Below, piece by piece: positions 23,815 to 33,795 of a DNA stretch of 64,000 nt. Position numbers and translations under genes: made by a program. Position 1 is the first letter of the stretch; the number at the start of each line of letters is the position of its first letter. The notes under the pieces were generated by a model. It was not told the origin of the DNA and did no database searches. It saw nothing but the letters and a program-made list of their open reading frames with translations. The stretch is from Streptomyces sp. TRM70350 (GTDB lineage: Bacteria; Actinomycetota; Actinomycetes; Streptomycetales; Streptomycetaceae): positions 62,001 through 126,000 of the forward strand of contig NZ_JAHUXH010000015.1 of the NCBI RefSeq assembly GCF_019219825.1, written 5' to 3'.

Positions 23815-26800
23815 GCGATCTTCTCCCCTACCCAGCGGGCGAGTTCGAGCGGACTGAGGGCGGCGACGGGCATGCCCGCGGCGACGAGCTGACCGGCGAC
23901 TCCCGTGGAGTAGCGGGGCCGGCCCGTGTCGTCGAGGCCGGCGCAGCCCAGGACGTGGCATCCCGCCCCGACCAGCGCGCGGACCTCGGCGAGCAGGCCG
24001 CCGAGCGGATATCCCTCCTCGAAGTCGCTGACGACCACGACGAGGGTGCGCGACGGCACGGTGACGAGCTCGCGCGCGTGCCGCAGACCGGCCGCGATAT
24101 GGGTGCCGCCGCCCACGCTGACCTCCAGCAGCAGCGACAGCGGGTCGTCCACGTGCCCGGTGAGGTCGATGACCTCCGTGGAGAACGCCAGGAAATGGGT
24201 GGAGAGCGTCGGTACGCCCGCCAGCACGGAGGCGGTGAGCGCGGCCCACACCGTGGACGCCTCCATGGACCCCGACACGTCCGTGACGAGGATCAGCCGC
24301 CAGTCGGCGGCCCGGCGCGCCCGCGTACGGAAGACCGGCCGCTCGGGGATCACTCGTACCGTTCCGTCCGGGCCGCGGCGCGCGGTCGCCAGGTTGGCCC
24401 GCAGTGTGCGGGGCAGGTCCAGGCCGCCGCCGGGGCGCCTGCTGGGCCGCGGCAGGGCCGTGCCGTGCAGGGCGGGGCGCAGGCGCGTGGCCAGTTGCCG
24501 GGTCAGCGCGTCGACCAGTCGCCGCACCAGCGGGCGCAGCGCGGCCAGTCGCGCCTCGGGCAGCCCGCCCGCGTGCCGCAGCACGGTGCGCAGCAGGTCC
24601 ACGGAGGGCCGCACACTGTCGGCGTCCAGTTCGGCGAGGACGTCCGTGCGGCCCGACGCGGCGGCGGCCGCCAGCACTTCCTCCCGGACACCCGGCCCGA
24701 ACAGCGCGGCCAGTTCCTCGGACCACTCCCGCACCCCGGGGTACGGCGCCTGGCGTCCACCCCCGGTTCCGGCGCCCGTCAGGTCCCCCCGGCTGCCTTC
24801 GCCGCGTCCGCTGCCGTACAGCTCGTCCAGCGCGGTCGCCAGCGGTCCGGCGGAGGGCGGCAGCCGGTCCGTGCGGCGGCCGAGGAGGAGACGCCAGCGG
24901 TCGGCGGGGGCGAGCTGGTGGTCCTCCGGCCGGGGCAGGGCGGCTTCCGGTGCCGCGTCCTTCGCCGAAAGCCCCGGCGGAGCAGGGACGCTCAGGGCGG
25001 GCTCGGCGGCCGCCCCGGGCTTTTCGGTGACGCCCTCGGACACGGGCAGCAGCCCCAACGACCGCAGCGTCTCGCGGGCCGCGTAGTCCGCCCGGGTCCA
25101 GGTGGCGAGCGCCGCCGGGTCGGCGCCGTCCGTGTCGCCGACGCGCGCGGTGCCGAGGCGCTCCTCGACGGTGGCCAGGAGACGGTCACGGGCCGCAGGA
25201 CTGAGGGTGCCGAAGCCGCCGCGCAGCGCGGGAAGCCGGTCCAGGAACTCCCGGTCGGGCAGCTCGGACACCCGGGTGAGCAGCGGTTCCAGCGCGGGCG
25301 CCGCCGCCTCCAGCAGCGGACCCGCGGCGGTCAGCAGGCCGCCCAGCCGGGCGGTGAGCGCGGCGCGCGTATCGGGGCCGGTGGCTCCGTCGACCCAGGA
25401 GGCCACGCGGTCGCCGAAGACCCGCGCGTCCCCCTGCCCGAGCAGGACCCGCACGGCCCCGGCGGCGCCGCGCATCAGCGGGGATCCGTCGGCGGACAGG
25501 CGGTTCAGGGCGTCGGCGAGCCGGATGCCGCCCAACTGGTCGGCGCGGTGGGCGAGTTCCAGCAGGGCGCGGGCATCGGCAGGGTCCTCGGAGCCGCTCA
25601 GCCCGTCCACCTGCCGCACCGCCGCGGCCGTCAGCAGCTCCGTCACGGCGGCCGCCCGGGCCTCACGGTCCGCCTCGGGCCCGAGCCCCGGGACGTGACC
25701 GGCCCGCAGCCGGTCCAGCAGGGACAGACCGGCGAGGAGTTCCGGCAGCGCACCGGCCCGGGGCAGGACGTCGGCGACATCGTCGAGCCGTTCCTCCGCG
25801 AGCACGGTCAGGCCGCACTCCGCCGCCCGTTCGAGCCCTTCCAGGGCCTGCGCGGCGGTCGGGCCGCCCTCGTCCCGCTCCCCGCGCCGCCGTTCGCGCA
25901 GTACACCTTCGGCAGCCTGCGCGGGCGTGACCCCGCGCACGCCCGCCGCGGTCAGCATGGCCGCCGTGGCCGGTGTCCAGCGCACCTCCCAGCGCGAGGT
26001 GAGGGCCTCCGCACCGGCCGCGCCGACGACCTCCCTGACCTCCCCGTACGGAACCCCGCACACCCTCAGCCGACGCAGCAGCAACTCACGGCGCCGGTCG
26101 AGGTCGGACCGCAGCGGGTCCAACCGCAGGTCCCGCGCCGTACCGCCCGACTCGGGACCGGGCAGGCCGAGCCGCGCCACCTCGGCCTCGACCGCGGGGG
26201 CGAGGCCGCTGCGCGGCGCCTGCGGGGCGGGGCGTCCGCTGCGCGTGCCGACGAGCACCCGCTCCATCGCGCGCGCCACGGCCCGCCCGCGCCCATACGG
26301 CTCTCCTTGCGCGAGCACCGTCTGCACGGCCTCGACGAGTTCACCGCGGCCCGCCGCGGGCAGGCCGCGCAGCCGGGCGAGGTCCGAGGCGAGCCGGTCG
26401 ACCTCCCGTGCGTCGGCGGGTCCCGAGGGGTGACCGAGGCCGCGCAGTTCGGCGCAGATGCCAACGGCCGCCCGTGTCAGTGCCTCCTGGAGCGCCGCCG
26501 GATCGCCCGCCGCCCGCAGGACCATGTCCTGCCACTCCGGATCCCGGATGCCCGCCGGGTAACCGGACCGCTCGTCGAGGAGGGCGTACGTGTACGGGAT
26601 CAGCGAGGTCGTCCAGCCGGGCCGCTGCGCGTCGGCCGCCGTCCCAGCCGCCCTGCCGGTGTCCTGCCGTACGAGCGGCCGGACTTGGTACGCGTCGGCC
26701 TCGACGGCCGTACCGGCCTCCGGGCGTACGAGCGCCGGGGCGTGGAACGCGCCGACCACCACGGCCGCCCGCTCACCTTGCGCGGTGGCCTCGGCCAGCC

Positions 26801-27464
26801 GGGCCCGCATCCAGCGCTCGCGGCGCAGGTCCAGCTCCGGCACGCCGCCCGAGGCGGCCGCGTCCTCGCGCAGCGCCCACCCGGTGAGCAGGGCCGCCCG
26901 GCGCAGGGCCTCGGGCGGGGAACCCGGGGCGGCCGCCTCGACGAGCCGGTCCCAGAGGTCGTCCCCGGGACGCCCCGTCAGGCGCGCCCGCAGGGCGGTG
27001 GCGAGGCCGGGACCGCCGGGCCGCTGCCCACCGGACTGCCGTCCCTCGCCCCACCCGCGGTCGGCGAGCGGCAGGTCGCAGGCGAGCACCGGCACGCCGC
27101 GCCGGGCGGCCCAGCGCACGGCGGCCAGTTCGGGCGAGAAGTCGGCGAACGGGTAGAACGCCGGACCCGGGCCGCCGCTCCCGTCGGCGGGGGCGGCGGC
27201 GAGCGCGACCGGGGCCCGCGTCTCCTCGTGCCCCAGCCACGGCAGCCATTGCTGCATCTCGGCGGGCAGTTCGACGAGCAGCACGTCGGGCCTCGCCTCG
27301 TCCAGCAGCGCGGGCACGGCGGCGGCCAGGGACGGCGCGTGGTGCCGCACGCCGACGAGGAAGGGCGCGGACGGGCCGGTGAGGGTGGCGAGAGCCTCGT
27401 CCGGCGAGCCGGTGGACGCCCGGGAGCCGCCCGGGTCCGGAACGGCTCCGTGGGTGAGGGACAC
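23811..27464 (-). CDS. DUF5682-vWA fusion protein (YehM/YehP-like)
   Basis: 1217 aa from GTG 27464 behind GGAGGGC, 5 bp after the MoxR stop; the frame opens at 27500 without a ribosome site. The N-terminal part begins FLVGVRHHAPSLAAAVPALLDEARPDV, then VELPAEMQQWLPWL and GVPVLACDLPLADRG, a DUF5682-type region. Residues about 1040-1217 are a von Willebrand factor A domain with a complete metal site: DVSGS (Asp1062), Thr1121 in GGGTH, Asp1147 in VVSDFEEG. MoxR ATPases work with vWA partners to remodel client proteins or insert cofactors. In E. coli, YehM and YehP are separate; here they are one chain, a direct sign that they act together. Confidence 0.88.
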   Translation of the reverse strand: MSLTHGAVPDPGGSRASTGSPDEALATLTGPSAPFLVGVRHHAPSLAAAVPALLDEARPDVLLVELPAEMQQWLPWLGHEETRAPVALAAAPADGSGGPGPAFYPFADFSPELAAVRWAARRGVPVLACDLPLADRGWGEGRQSGGQRPGGPGLATALRARLTGRPGDDLWDRLVEAAAPGSPPEALRRAALLTGWALREDAAASGGVPELDLRRERWMRARLAEATAQGERAAVVVGAFHAPALVRPEAGTAVEADAYQVRPLVRQDTGRAAGTAADAQRPGWTTSLIPYTYALLDERSGYPAGIRDPEWQDMVLRAAGDPAALQEALTRAAVGICAELRGLGHPSGPADAREVDRLASDLARLRGLPAAGRGELVEAVQTVLAQGEPYGRGRAVARAMERVLVGTRSGRPAPQAPRSGLAPAVEAEVARLGLPGPESGGTARDLRLDPLRSDLDRRRELLLRRLRVCGVPYGEVREVVGAAGAEALTSRWEVRWTPATAAMLTAAGVRGVTPAQAAEGVLRERRRGERDEGGPTAAQALEGLERAAECGLTVLAEERLDDVADVLPRAGALPELLAGLSLLDRLRAGHVPGLGPEADREARAAAVTELLTAAAVRQVDGLSGSEDPADARALLELAHRADQLGGIRLADALNRLSADGSPLMRGAAGAVRVLLGQGDARVFGDRVASWVDGATGPDTRAALTARLGGLLTAAGPLLEAAAPALEPLLTRVSELPDREFLDRLPALRGGFGTLSPAARDRLLATVEERLGTARVGDTDGADPAALATWTRADYAARETLRSLGLLPVSEGVTEKPGAAAEPALSVPAPPGLSAKDAAPEAALPRPEDHQLAPADRWRLLLGRRTDRLPPSAGPLATALDELYGSGRGEGSRGDLTGAGTGGGRQAPYPGVREWSEELAALFGPGVREEVLAAAAASGRTDVLAELDADSVRPSVDLLRTVLRHAGGLPEARLAALRPLVRRLVDALTRQLATRLRPALHGTALPRPSRRPGGGLDLPRTLRANLATARRGPDGTVRVIPERPVFRTRARRAADWRLILVTDVSGSMEASTVWAALTASVLAGVPTLSTHFLAFSTEVIDLTGHVDDPLSLLLEVSVGGGTHIAAGLRHARELVTVPSRTLVVVVSDFEEGYPLGGLLAEVRALVGAGCHVLGCAGLDDTGRPRYSTGVAGQLVAAGMPVAALSPLELARWVGEKIA

Positions 27465-27469
27465 GGCCG

Positions 27470-28681
27470 TCAGCCCTCCAGGACCGTACGCAGGTCCCAC
27501 AGGGTGCGCCAGGTGGCGGAACCCTGCTCGGCGCGGCGCCGGACGGGACCGTCCCAGTAGCCGCGCAGCCGGGCCGCGTCGGCGGGGTCGTCCTTGCGGA
27601 CCACGCCCAGCAGGTGCCCCGGCAGCAGGCCGAGCACATCGCGGTCGCCCGGGAAGTACGCCGCCGCGAGGGCGAGCGCACCGGCGACGGACACGGCCTC
27701 CGCGGTGCTCATCACCGTGGACGGCCGCTCCACCTCCCAGCCCTCGGCCGACCGGCCCTCGCGCAGGTCCCGGAAGGCGGTGACCAGCGCCTCCAGCACG
27801 GCGTCGTCGACCTGGAACGGCGCCCCGGCCCGCTCCACGGACGCCCGCGCCTGGCTGCGCACCAGCGCGGTCTCCGCGTCGATGTCACCGATGGGGCCGA
27901 CGGTCTCGAAGTTGAAGCGGCGCTTGAGGGCCGCGGACATCTCGGAGACGCCCTTGTCGCGCAGGTTGGCGGTGGCGATGAGGTTGAAGCCGGGCGCCGC
28001 GTGGGCCAGGGCGTCGTCGGTGCCCGCCAGTTCGGGTACGGCGATCCGCCGCTCGGAGAGCAACGACACCAGCGAGTCCTGCACTTCGGGCAGACAGCGG
28101 GTGACCTCCTCGACGCGGGCGATGGCGCCCCGGGACATGGCGGTCAGGACGGGGGAGGGCACGAGCGCCCGCCGGGTGGGGCCCTGCGCCAGCAGCAGCG
28201 CGTAGTTCCAGCCGTACTTGAGCTGGTCCTCGGTGGTGCCGGCCGTGCCCTGCACGACCAGGCCGCTGGTGCCGCACACGGCGGCGGCGAGCAGCTCCGA
28301 CAGCATCGACTTGGCGGTGCCGGGCTCGCCGACGAGGAGCAGACCGCGCTCCCCGGCGAGGGTCACCACGCACCGCTCGACCAGCGCCCGGTCGCCGACG
28401 AACTTGCCCTCGATCACCAGGCGGCGCGGCACCCCGACCGGCACGTCGGCGCCGTCGGGCAGCTTCAGGGCCCGGCCGTCGCTGCCCATGACGAACGTGA
28501 CGACCGCGCGCGGGGTGAGCCGCCACGCGGGCGGGCGCGGCCCGTCGTCGTACGCGGCGAGGAAGGTCAGTTCGGTCGCGTACCGGTCCTCGGGCGGGAC
28601 GATCTGGCGGGCCGGGGCGGGGGAGAGAGTGGTGGGCATCGGTGCGGGTGCTTCCATGTGCGGGTGGTCGGTGGTGGTCAT
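27470..28681 (-). CDS. MoxR-family AAA+ ATPase, YehL subfamily
   Basis: 403 aa, ATG overlapping the 1705-aa gene's stop by 4 bp. Walker A GEPGTAKS (118-125). Walker B is RGAIARVEEVTRCLPEVQ, with Glu191-Glu192 in place of Asp-Glu and a polar strand before it, a feature I associate with YehL rather than RavA or CGN. Sensor 1 is NLIATANLRDKG, arginine finger in ALKRRF (251-256). These ring ATPases act as chaperones with vWA partners, here encoded 5 bp downstream. A roughly 80-residue N-terminal extension precedes the AAA core. Confidence 0.93.
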   Translation of the reverse strand: MTTTDHPHMEAPAPMPTTLSPAPARQIVPPEDRYATELTFLAAYDDGPRPPAWRLTPRAVVTFVMGSDGRALKLPDGADVPVGVPRRLVIEGKFVGDRALVERCVVTLAGERGLLLVGEPGTAKSMLSELLAAAVCGTSGLVVQGTAGTTEDQLKYGWNYALLLAQGPTRRALVPSPVLTAMSRGAIARVEEVTRCLPEVQDSLVSLLSERRIAVPELAGTDDALAHAAPGFNLIATANLRDKGVSEMSAALKRRFNFETVGPIGDIDAETALVRSQARASVERAGAPFQVDDAVLEALVTAFRDLREGRSAEGWEVERPSTVMSTAEAVSVAGALALAAAYFPGDRDVLGLLPGHLLGVVRKDDPADAARLRGYWDGPVRRRAEQGSATWRTLWDLRTVLEG

Positions 28682-31600
28682 CGGCGGCGGCCCTTGCGGG
28701 TGGCGCGGGTGGTGAGTTCCTCGTAGGCCGGGGCGTCACCGGCGCGGACGCGGTCCCACGCGCGGGTGAACAGCTCGGGCACCGGCAGCAGTGGCACCGC
28801 GCGGGAGTGCCCGAGGACCGGGTAGAGGCCCTGCTTCCAGATCTCCACCGGCAGCGCGGGCGACTTCAGGTCGAGCCAGCCGCACGGCAGGAAGAGGGTG
28901 CGCCCGGCGCGCGCCCGCTTCGCCTCGACGACCAGGCCGGTCGCCGCCAGTTCCGCGCGGGCCTTCTTCATACGGGCGGGCTTCCAGCCCGTCCAGCGGG
29001 CGCAGTTGCGGTCCGTCGGGTCGGGCAGGGCCAGCAACTGCAGGTAGAGCGCCGCCGCGTCCGCGCCCAGACCGTGGGCCTGCGCGACCTCGGTGACCAG
29101 GTCGGGGACGCTGAGGGCCGGATCCTGGGCGTAGCCGCTCACTCCGTCCGGATCGGTTCCTGCCTCGAGCGCGCGGGCGAGTTCGTCGCCCAGGATCGTC
29201 CGCACCGCCCGCATGCCCTCGCTCCGCCCGGCCCCGACGAGTCCCTCGACCAGTCCGAACACCGGGTCGTCCGCTCCCGCGAGGGCACCCGCGCGGACCA
29301 GAACGGTCTCCTGGTCGCCGTACCAGGGGCGCAGCACCAGCGCCTCACCCACGGCGGTGAGACCGTGCGCGTCGGCACCCCCGGTGGCGGGCAGCCCGTA
29401 CGCCTTGCGCAGCTCCACGGCCGCCGACGAGCCCTTCTCCGTCCACGCCAGGTCGAGGTCGAGCAGCAGGCCGGGGTCGGAGACGCGGCGGCGCAGGGCG
29501 GCCAGCCCGTCCGGCAGGACGACGCGCAGCGGGTGCCCGTACGGCAGGGAGTAGGCGAGCCCGGCCAGGGCGGCCACGGCACGCGTGAGGTCGTGCCGCC
29601 CGGGCAGTGCCCCGGGGTCGTCCGGCACCAGGTCGCCGTCCTTGCCGGGCCGCTGCACCGTGGTGCGGCTGATCCAGGGGGTGCGCCCCGGGTTGAGCAC
29701 CTCCTCGGCGGAACCGGTGGGCAGCCCCGCCAGGGAGAGCTCCCCGGCGAGGTCCTCGGGCAGGCGGACCACCCCGTCGAGCCGCTCGGCCCACACCCGG
29801 CCCGCCGCATCGGTGTCCGGTCCGGCCGTCCACAGGTCACCAGGGTTCTCGGGCAGCAACGCGCCGACGAGGGCCGCCCGGTCGCCGGGCTCCAGCGAGG
29901 CCAGCAGCGTGTCCCCGAGCTGCTTCTGGCGCGGCTTCAGGTCGGTCGCGGCGATCACCTCGTCGGTGAGCTGCGACGGCCGCCCGGCCAGCAGCAGGGC
30001 CGCCTGCACGGGCCCCAGCCCGTCCCGCGTGGCGGCGGCCAGGGCGGCGGGCGCTCCCGGCTGCCAAGGCGCGGGACCCTTCTCCCGGATCAGCCCGGTC
30101 ATCGCGGCCAGCGCGTCGGCCGGGAACACCGGCGGGTGCGCGGTCTCCCGCTCCAGCGTGAAGTGCGCGACCGCGCCGAACACACCGGCCGGGTCGTGGT
30201 CCAGGGCCAGCCAGTGCACGAGCCCGTGCCGGCGGTCGACGCCCTGGCAGCCGAGGACCACGACGGTGCGGCCCTCGCGGCGCAGCACCTGGCCGACGCG
30301 CTCCTGCCCCTCGTGCGGCTCGCTCAGCACGACCTCGCGCAACGCGCCCCCGGACGTGGCCAGCGGCCCCTCCATGACCGCCTCGAACAGCAGCAACAGG
30401 GCTTGGCGGTGGGCCTCGGTCACGGTCGGTGAGGCGGCGCGGTAGGCGAGCGGGCGCAGCACGTCCAGCACGGACGGCCACACCACCCCGATGCCCGGAA
30501 CGGTGAACTCGTCGCTGCGCCATCCGTCGGCGGCCCCGGTGAGCCGGGAGGACTCGGGCAGCGGCTTGCCGTCGGCCGGTTTCCCGGACAGCACGTGGTT
30601 CACGGCGCGTATCTGACGCAGCGCGCTCCAGCGCTGCCCGCCGCCCCACCAGCCGTGCAGGTCGGCGAGACCGGCGACCGCCTCCCGCAGCGTCTGGTCG
30701 TCGCCGTTGTCGGGACTGTAGTCGCCGAACATGCCCTCGGTGCGCTTGCGTTCCGCCTTCGGCCGTTCCACGGGGGGCGTCACGAACGTGGCGATCGACT
30801 CGGCCAGCCGCAGCACCGCGCGCACGAGGGCCGTGACACCGGTGAGCACATGGGGCTCGGTGAGATCCGGCAGACAACGGGCGACGACCTGCCGCAGGAC
30901 CTCGTCGGCGGCCGGAACAGTGGGCTTGTCGGGAGTGGCTCCCGTGGGGGTCCCGGCGGCGGCTGTTCCGCTCGCCCCCCGGCCGCCGACCGCGGTGGGC
31001 GTCTGGCGGGTTGCCGCAGCGTGCGTCTGGCCGCCTGCCGCGGCGATCTTCGCCTGCCGATCCGCCAGCGCCTGAGCCCCGGCGCGCAGCAACCCGCCCG
31101 CCTGCTCGTCGCCGAGCGCCCGCAGGGCCGCCGACGCGCCCTCGTCGCGCGGCCGCAGCGCATGCCAGAAGTCGACGGGCGGAACGAGTCGCGTTCCGGC
31201 GGCGAACTCGCCGCCCCGCTCCAACGGCGTCACCCGGCCCAACTCCCGCACACCGGTGCCGTCGTCACCCGTGTACAGGGCGATCTGACGGTACTGCGCG
31301 ACGACGACGGGCTCGACGCCCCCGGGCAGCCGCAGCGCACCGAGCGGCACACCCGGAAGCCGGTGGTGTGCCGTCGGCAGCGAGACGGTCCGGCCGTCCG
31401 GTGTGCCGACGGTGGTGCGGGCCTCGTCACCCTCGCCCTCGGTGCGTACCCAGCGTCCGAGGACCGTGCCGTCCGTGCCGAACGGGCTGTGCTCCAGGCC
31501 GGGTTGCAGGGGCAGCACCGTGCAGTGCTGCTGGAGCAGGGTGGACCCCTCGCGGATGCCGGACCGCAGGAAGGCGGGCAGCGAGGCGCGCCCGTGCGTG

Positions 31601-33795
31601 CCGGTGGCCGGGTCGTACTCCAGCCACACCTGCTGCCGTCCCTGCCGGCCCTGGCGCCAGTACGAGGTGCCGTCCCCGAGGATGCGGCGGCCGGGCGGCA
31701 GGACCGTGTCACCGGCGTGCAGGGCGCGCCCACCGGTGGCGCGCCCGCCGCCCGGCAGCGGGATCGACGTCTCGCCCGCGTCGCCGCTGCCGTACCAGCG
31801 TGGGAGGCTCTCGCCGCCGAGCGTGAACACCTCGGACGGGCGGGCCGACCAGTAGCCGTACTGCTTGCCGTCGTGCTGCCACATCACCAGCAGCTCGCCG
31901 TCCGTGTAGCGGAACGACGGACGCTGCCAGCGGTCCAGCCCCACCGGCAGCCGCAGATCGTGCTCCAGCAGGACGTCCTGGGGGCCCACGACGATCGCCT
32001 TGTGCCTGCGCGCGAGGATCAGCGCCGGCCAGGCCTCATGGACGGCGAGGGTGTCGTCGCGGTCGCGCCGGGTCTCCGCGTCCAGCCGCCGCAGCGCCTC
32101 GTCGAGGGCGGGCCAGCCCAGTTCGTCCGGGATACCGGCACGCAGGGCACGGCCGAGCAGCGGCGCGACGTCGAGCGCGGCGACCCGGGCGACGGCCTGC
32201 GGGCTGATCCGGGCGGCGACCGCACGGAACGGACGCAGTCGTTCCAGCGCCGTGCGAGCGGCGGGCAGTCCGGCCGCGTCGTTCAGTTCCTCGGCGGCGT
32301 CGTCCAGCCACTCGCGCAGCACGTCGGCGAGCACGGGGTGCCCGGCCAGGTCCTCCAGCAGCCCGGCATCGGGGCGGTGGCCGCTCAGGTTCCCGACCGC
32401 CGCGTAGAGCAGGCGCCGGTGGCGCGGGTCCGCCGCGACGGCCGTCAGGTCCCGTCGGCCGGGCCGGGTCTCCTTCAGCCACTGGTTGAGGGGCAGGAAG
32501 ACGTTCTCGTCGGCCCCGGGCAGGGCCAGCGGTACGCCCTCCGCCGCGCACAGGTCCAGCAGGTCGAGGTCGGCGCCGGCGTGCCAGCGGCCCGTGAAGA
32601 GGTCCACCGGGCGGCCCAGGGCACGCAGGCGGGGGGCCATGCGCTCGACCAGCGCGAGGGTGGCCGGTGACCGGCCGCCGACCGAGCTGCCGTGCTTGCG
32701 GTGCAGTGCCCAACGACTGAGCCAGTCCGCCGCGTCGACCCCGTCCGCCGCCTCGGTCTCGCCCGTCAGCAGCCGCTCCGTGCCGGTCTCCGCGAGCAGC
32801 GCCAGCCAGAACTCGTCGTCCTCCGTGGACCGGCCCAGCCCGGCCGGCATGATCTCCAGCAGCCGCACCCGTACGGCGGGTTGCTCCTCGGCCAGCACGA
32901 CGAGCGTCGCCCGGTAGAAGTTCCAGAACGACGCGGGGGCCCGCACCGCCGCCGGGGAGGCGAGCAGGTCCGCGACCAGGGCACACTCCTCGGCGACCCG
33001 GTTCAGGCCCGCGGCCTTGATCAGGGCGCGCGCGTCCTGAGGCAGTGACGCGTACGGCGGCATGCCCGCCGCGCAGCGCTCCACGGTCAACTGCCGGAAC
33101 TGCGCCCAGGCCTCGGCCGGGGTGAGCCGCGCCGCGAGGGCCTTCACGTGCTCCTTGAGCGCCTTCACTGTCAGCGCCCCGGCGAAGGCGAACTCCAGGA
33201 AGACCGCCCGCTGCCGCTCCTCGTCCACGGTCAGCGCGTGCACCCGCTCCGCCTCGCGGGCCTTGCCGAAGAAGGCCGCCGCGTAGGTGGTGTTGTCGTG
33301 CTGGAGGAAGATACGGGCGGCCTGCTCGTAGAAGGTGGGCAGGAAGTGCGGCACGGCCCGGCCGAGCCGCTCGCCCAGCGCCTCGAAGCCCTCTTTCGCC
33401 GCGCCGGGACGGGACTTGGCCTGCCGGGCGAGCCGCTCGACGTCCTTGACCAACGCCAGCGCGTGGTGCCCGTTCGCCGGGTCGTTGACCAGCGCCCACG
33501 CGGGAAAGCCGAGGGTCTCCCGGCGCACCTGCCCCACCTCGCGGATCTCCGGCTCCCGGACCAGTCCGAGGAAGTCCAGGGCGAGGTCCTCCGCCTCGCC
33601 GAGCGTGCCCGGCACGAGTCGCACGACCTTGCGCTCGTCCAGCGCGGGATGCGTGTACGTGCGGACGGTGAGGACGTCGGCGTCCTCCCGGTCCGTGGCG
33701 CTCGGCGGCAGGACGGCGCCGGCGTCGAGCAGCGCGGCGGCAGTGGTCTCGTCGTACGTGAAGCCGTCGTACATGGTTCCGTCGTAGGCCGTCAT
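28678..33795 (-). CDS. 1705-aa protein of the MoxR/vWA operon
   Basis: ATG 33795 overlaps the upstream DUF4132 gene by 4 bp and its stop overlaps the MoxR start by 4 bp. It is the largest gene of the operon and has no signal peptide or membrane span. The N-terminal 350 residues look helical and repeat-like (VLNDP..., LPTFYEQAARIFLQHDN...). The middle (about 640-900) is rich in beta with W-Y/G strands, and about 980-1060 is an Ala/Thr/Gly-rich linker. I do not recognise a catalytic motif. In E. coli the matching position is held by YehI (DUF4132, about 1200 aa). A scaffold or client of the MoxR machine is the simplest guess. Gene reality is certain from length and coupling. Confidence 0.85.
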   Translation of the reverse strand: MTAYDGTMYDGFTYDETTAAALLDAGAVLPPSATDREDADVLTVRTYTHPALDERKVVRLVPGTLGEAEDLALDFLGLVREPEIREVGQVRRETLGFPAWALVNDPANGHHALALVKDVERLARQAKSRPGAAKEGFEALGERLGRAVPHFLPTFYEQAARIFLQHDNTTYAAAFFGKAREAERVHALTVDEERQRAVFLEFAFAGALTVKALKEHVKALAARLTPAEAWAQFRQLTVERCAAGMPPYASLPQDARALIKAAGLNRVAEECALVADLLASPAAVRAPASFWNFYRATLVVLAEEQPAVRVRLLEIMPAGLGRSTEDDEFWLALLAETGTERLLTGETEAADGVDAADWLSRWALHRKHGSSVGGRSPATLALVERMAPRLRALGRPVDLFTGRWHAGADLDLLDLCAAEGVPLALPGADENVFLPLNQWLKETRPGRRDLTAVAADPRHRRLLYAAVGNLSGHRPDAGLLEDLAGHPVLADVLREWLDDAAEELNDAAGLPAARTALERLRPFRAVAARISPQAVARVAALDVAPLLGRALRAGIPDELGWPALDEALRRLDAETRRDRDDTLAVHEAWPALILARRHKAIVVGPQDVLLEHDLRLPVGLDRWQRPSFRYTDGELLVMWQHDGKQYGYWSARPSEVFTLGGESLPRWYGSGDAGETSIPLPGGGRATGGRALHAGDTVLPPGRRILGDGTSYWRQGRQGRQQVWLEYDPATGTHGRASLPAFLRSGIREGSTLLQQHCTVLPLQPGLEHSPFGTDGTVLGRWVRTEGEGDEARTTVGTPDGRTVSLPTAHHRLPGVPLGALRLPGGVEPVVVAQYRQIALYTGDDGTGVRELGRVTPLERGGEFAAGTRLVPPVDFWHALRPRDEGASAALRALGDEQAGGLLRAGAQALADRQAKIAAAGGQTHAAATRQTPTAVGGRGASGTAAAGTPTGATPDKPTVPAADEVLRQVVARCLPDLTEPHVLTGVTALVRAVLRLAESIATFVTPPVERPKAERKRTEGMFGDYSPDNGDDQTLREAVAGLADLHGWWGGGQRWSALRQIRAVNHVLSGKPADGKPLPESSRLTGAADGWRSDEFTVPGIGVVWPSVLDVLRPLAYRAASPTVTEAHRQALLLLFEAVMEGPLATSGGALREVVLSEPHEGQERVGQVLRREGRTVVVLGCQGVDRRHGLVHWLALDHDPAGVFGAVAHFTLERETAHPPVFPADALAAMTGLIREKGPAPWQPGAPAALAAATRDGLGPVQAALLLAGRPSQLTDEVIAATDLKPRQKQLGDTLLASLEPGDRAALVGALLPENPGDLWTAGPDTDAAGRVWAERLDGVVRLPEDLAGELSLAGLPTGSAEEVLNPGRTPWISRTTVQRPGKDGDLVPDDPGALPGRHDLTRAVAALAGLAYSLPYGHPLRVVLPDGLAALRRRVSDPGLLLDLDLAWTEKGSSAAVELRKAYGLPATGGADAHGLTAVGEALVLRPWYGDQETVLVRAGALAGADDPVFGLVEGLVGAGRSEGMRAVRTILGDELARALEAGTDPDGVSGYAQDPALSVPDLVTEVAQAHGLGADAAALYLQLLALPDPTDRNCARWTGWKPARMKKARAELAATGLVVEAKRARAGRTLFLPCGWLDLKSPALPVEIWKQGLYPVLGHSRAVPLLPVPELFTRAWDRVRAGDAPAYEELTTRATRKGRRR

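Noticed and set aside
23955-27560. A 1201-codon open frame on the plus strand
   Set aside because: It lies antisense to the DUF5682-vWA gene, is rich in Arg/Gly/Pro/Gln with no domain, and comes from GC-rich third positions of the real gene.
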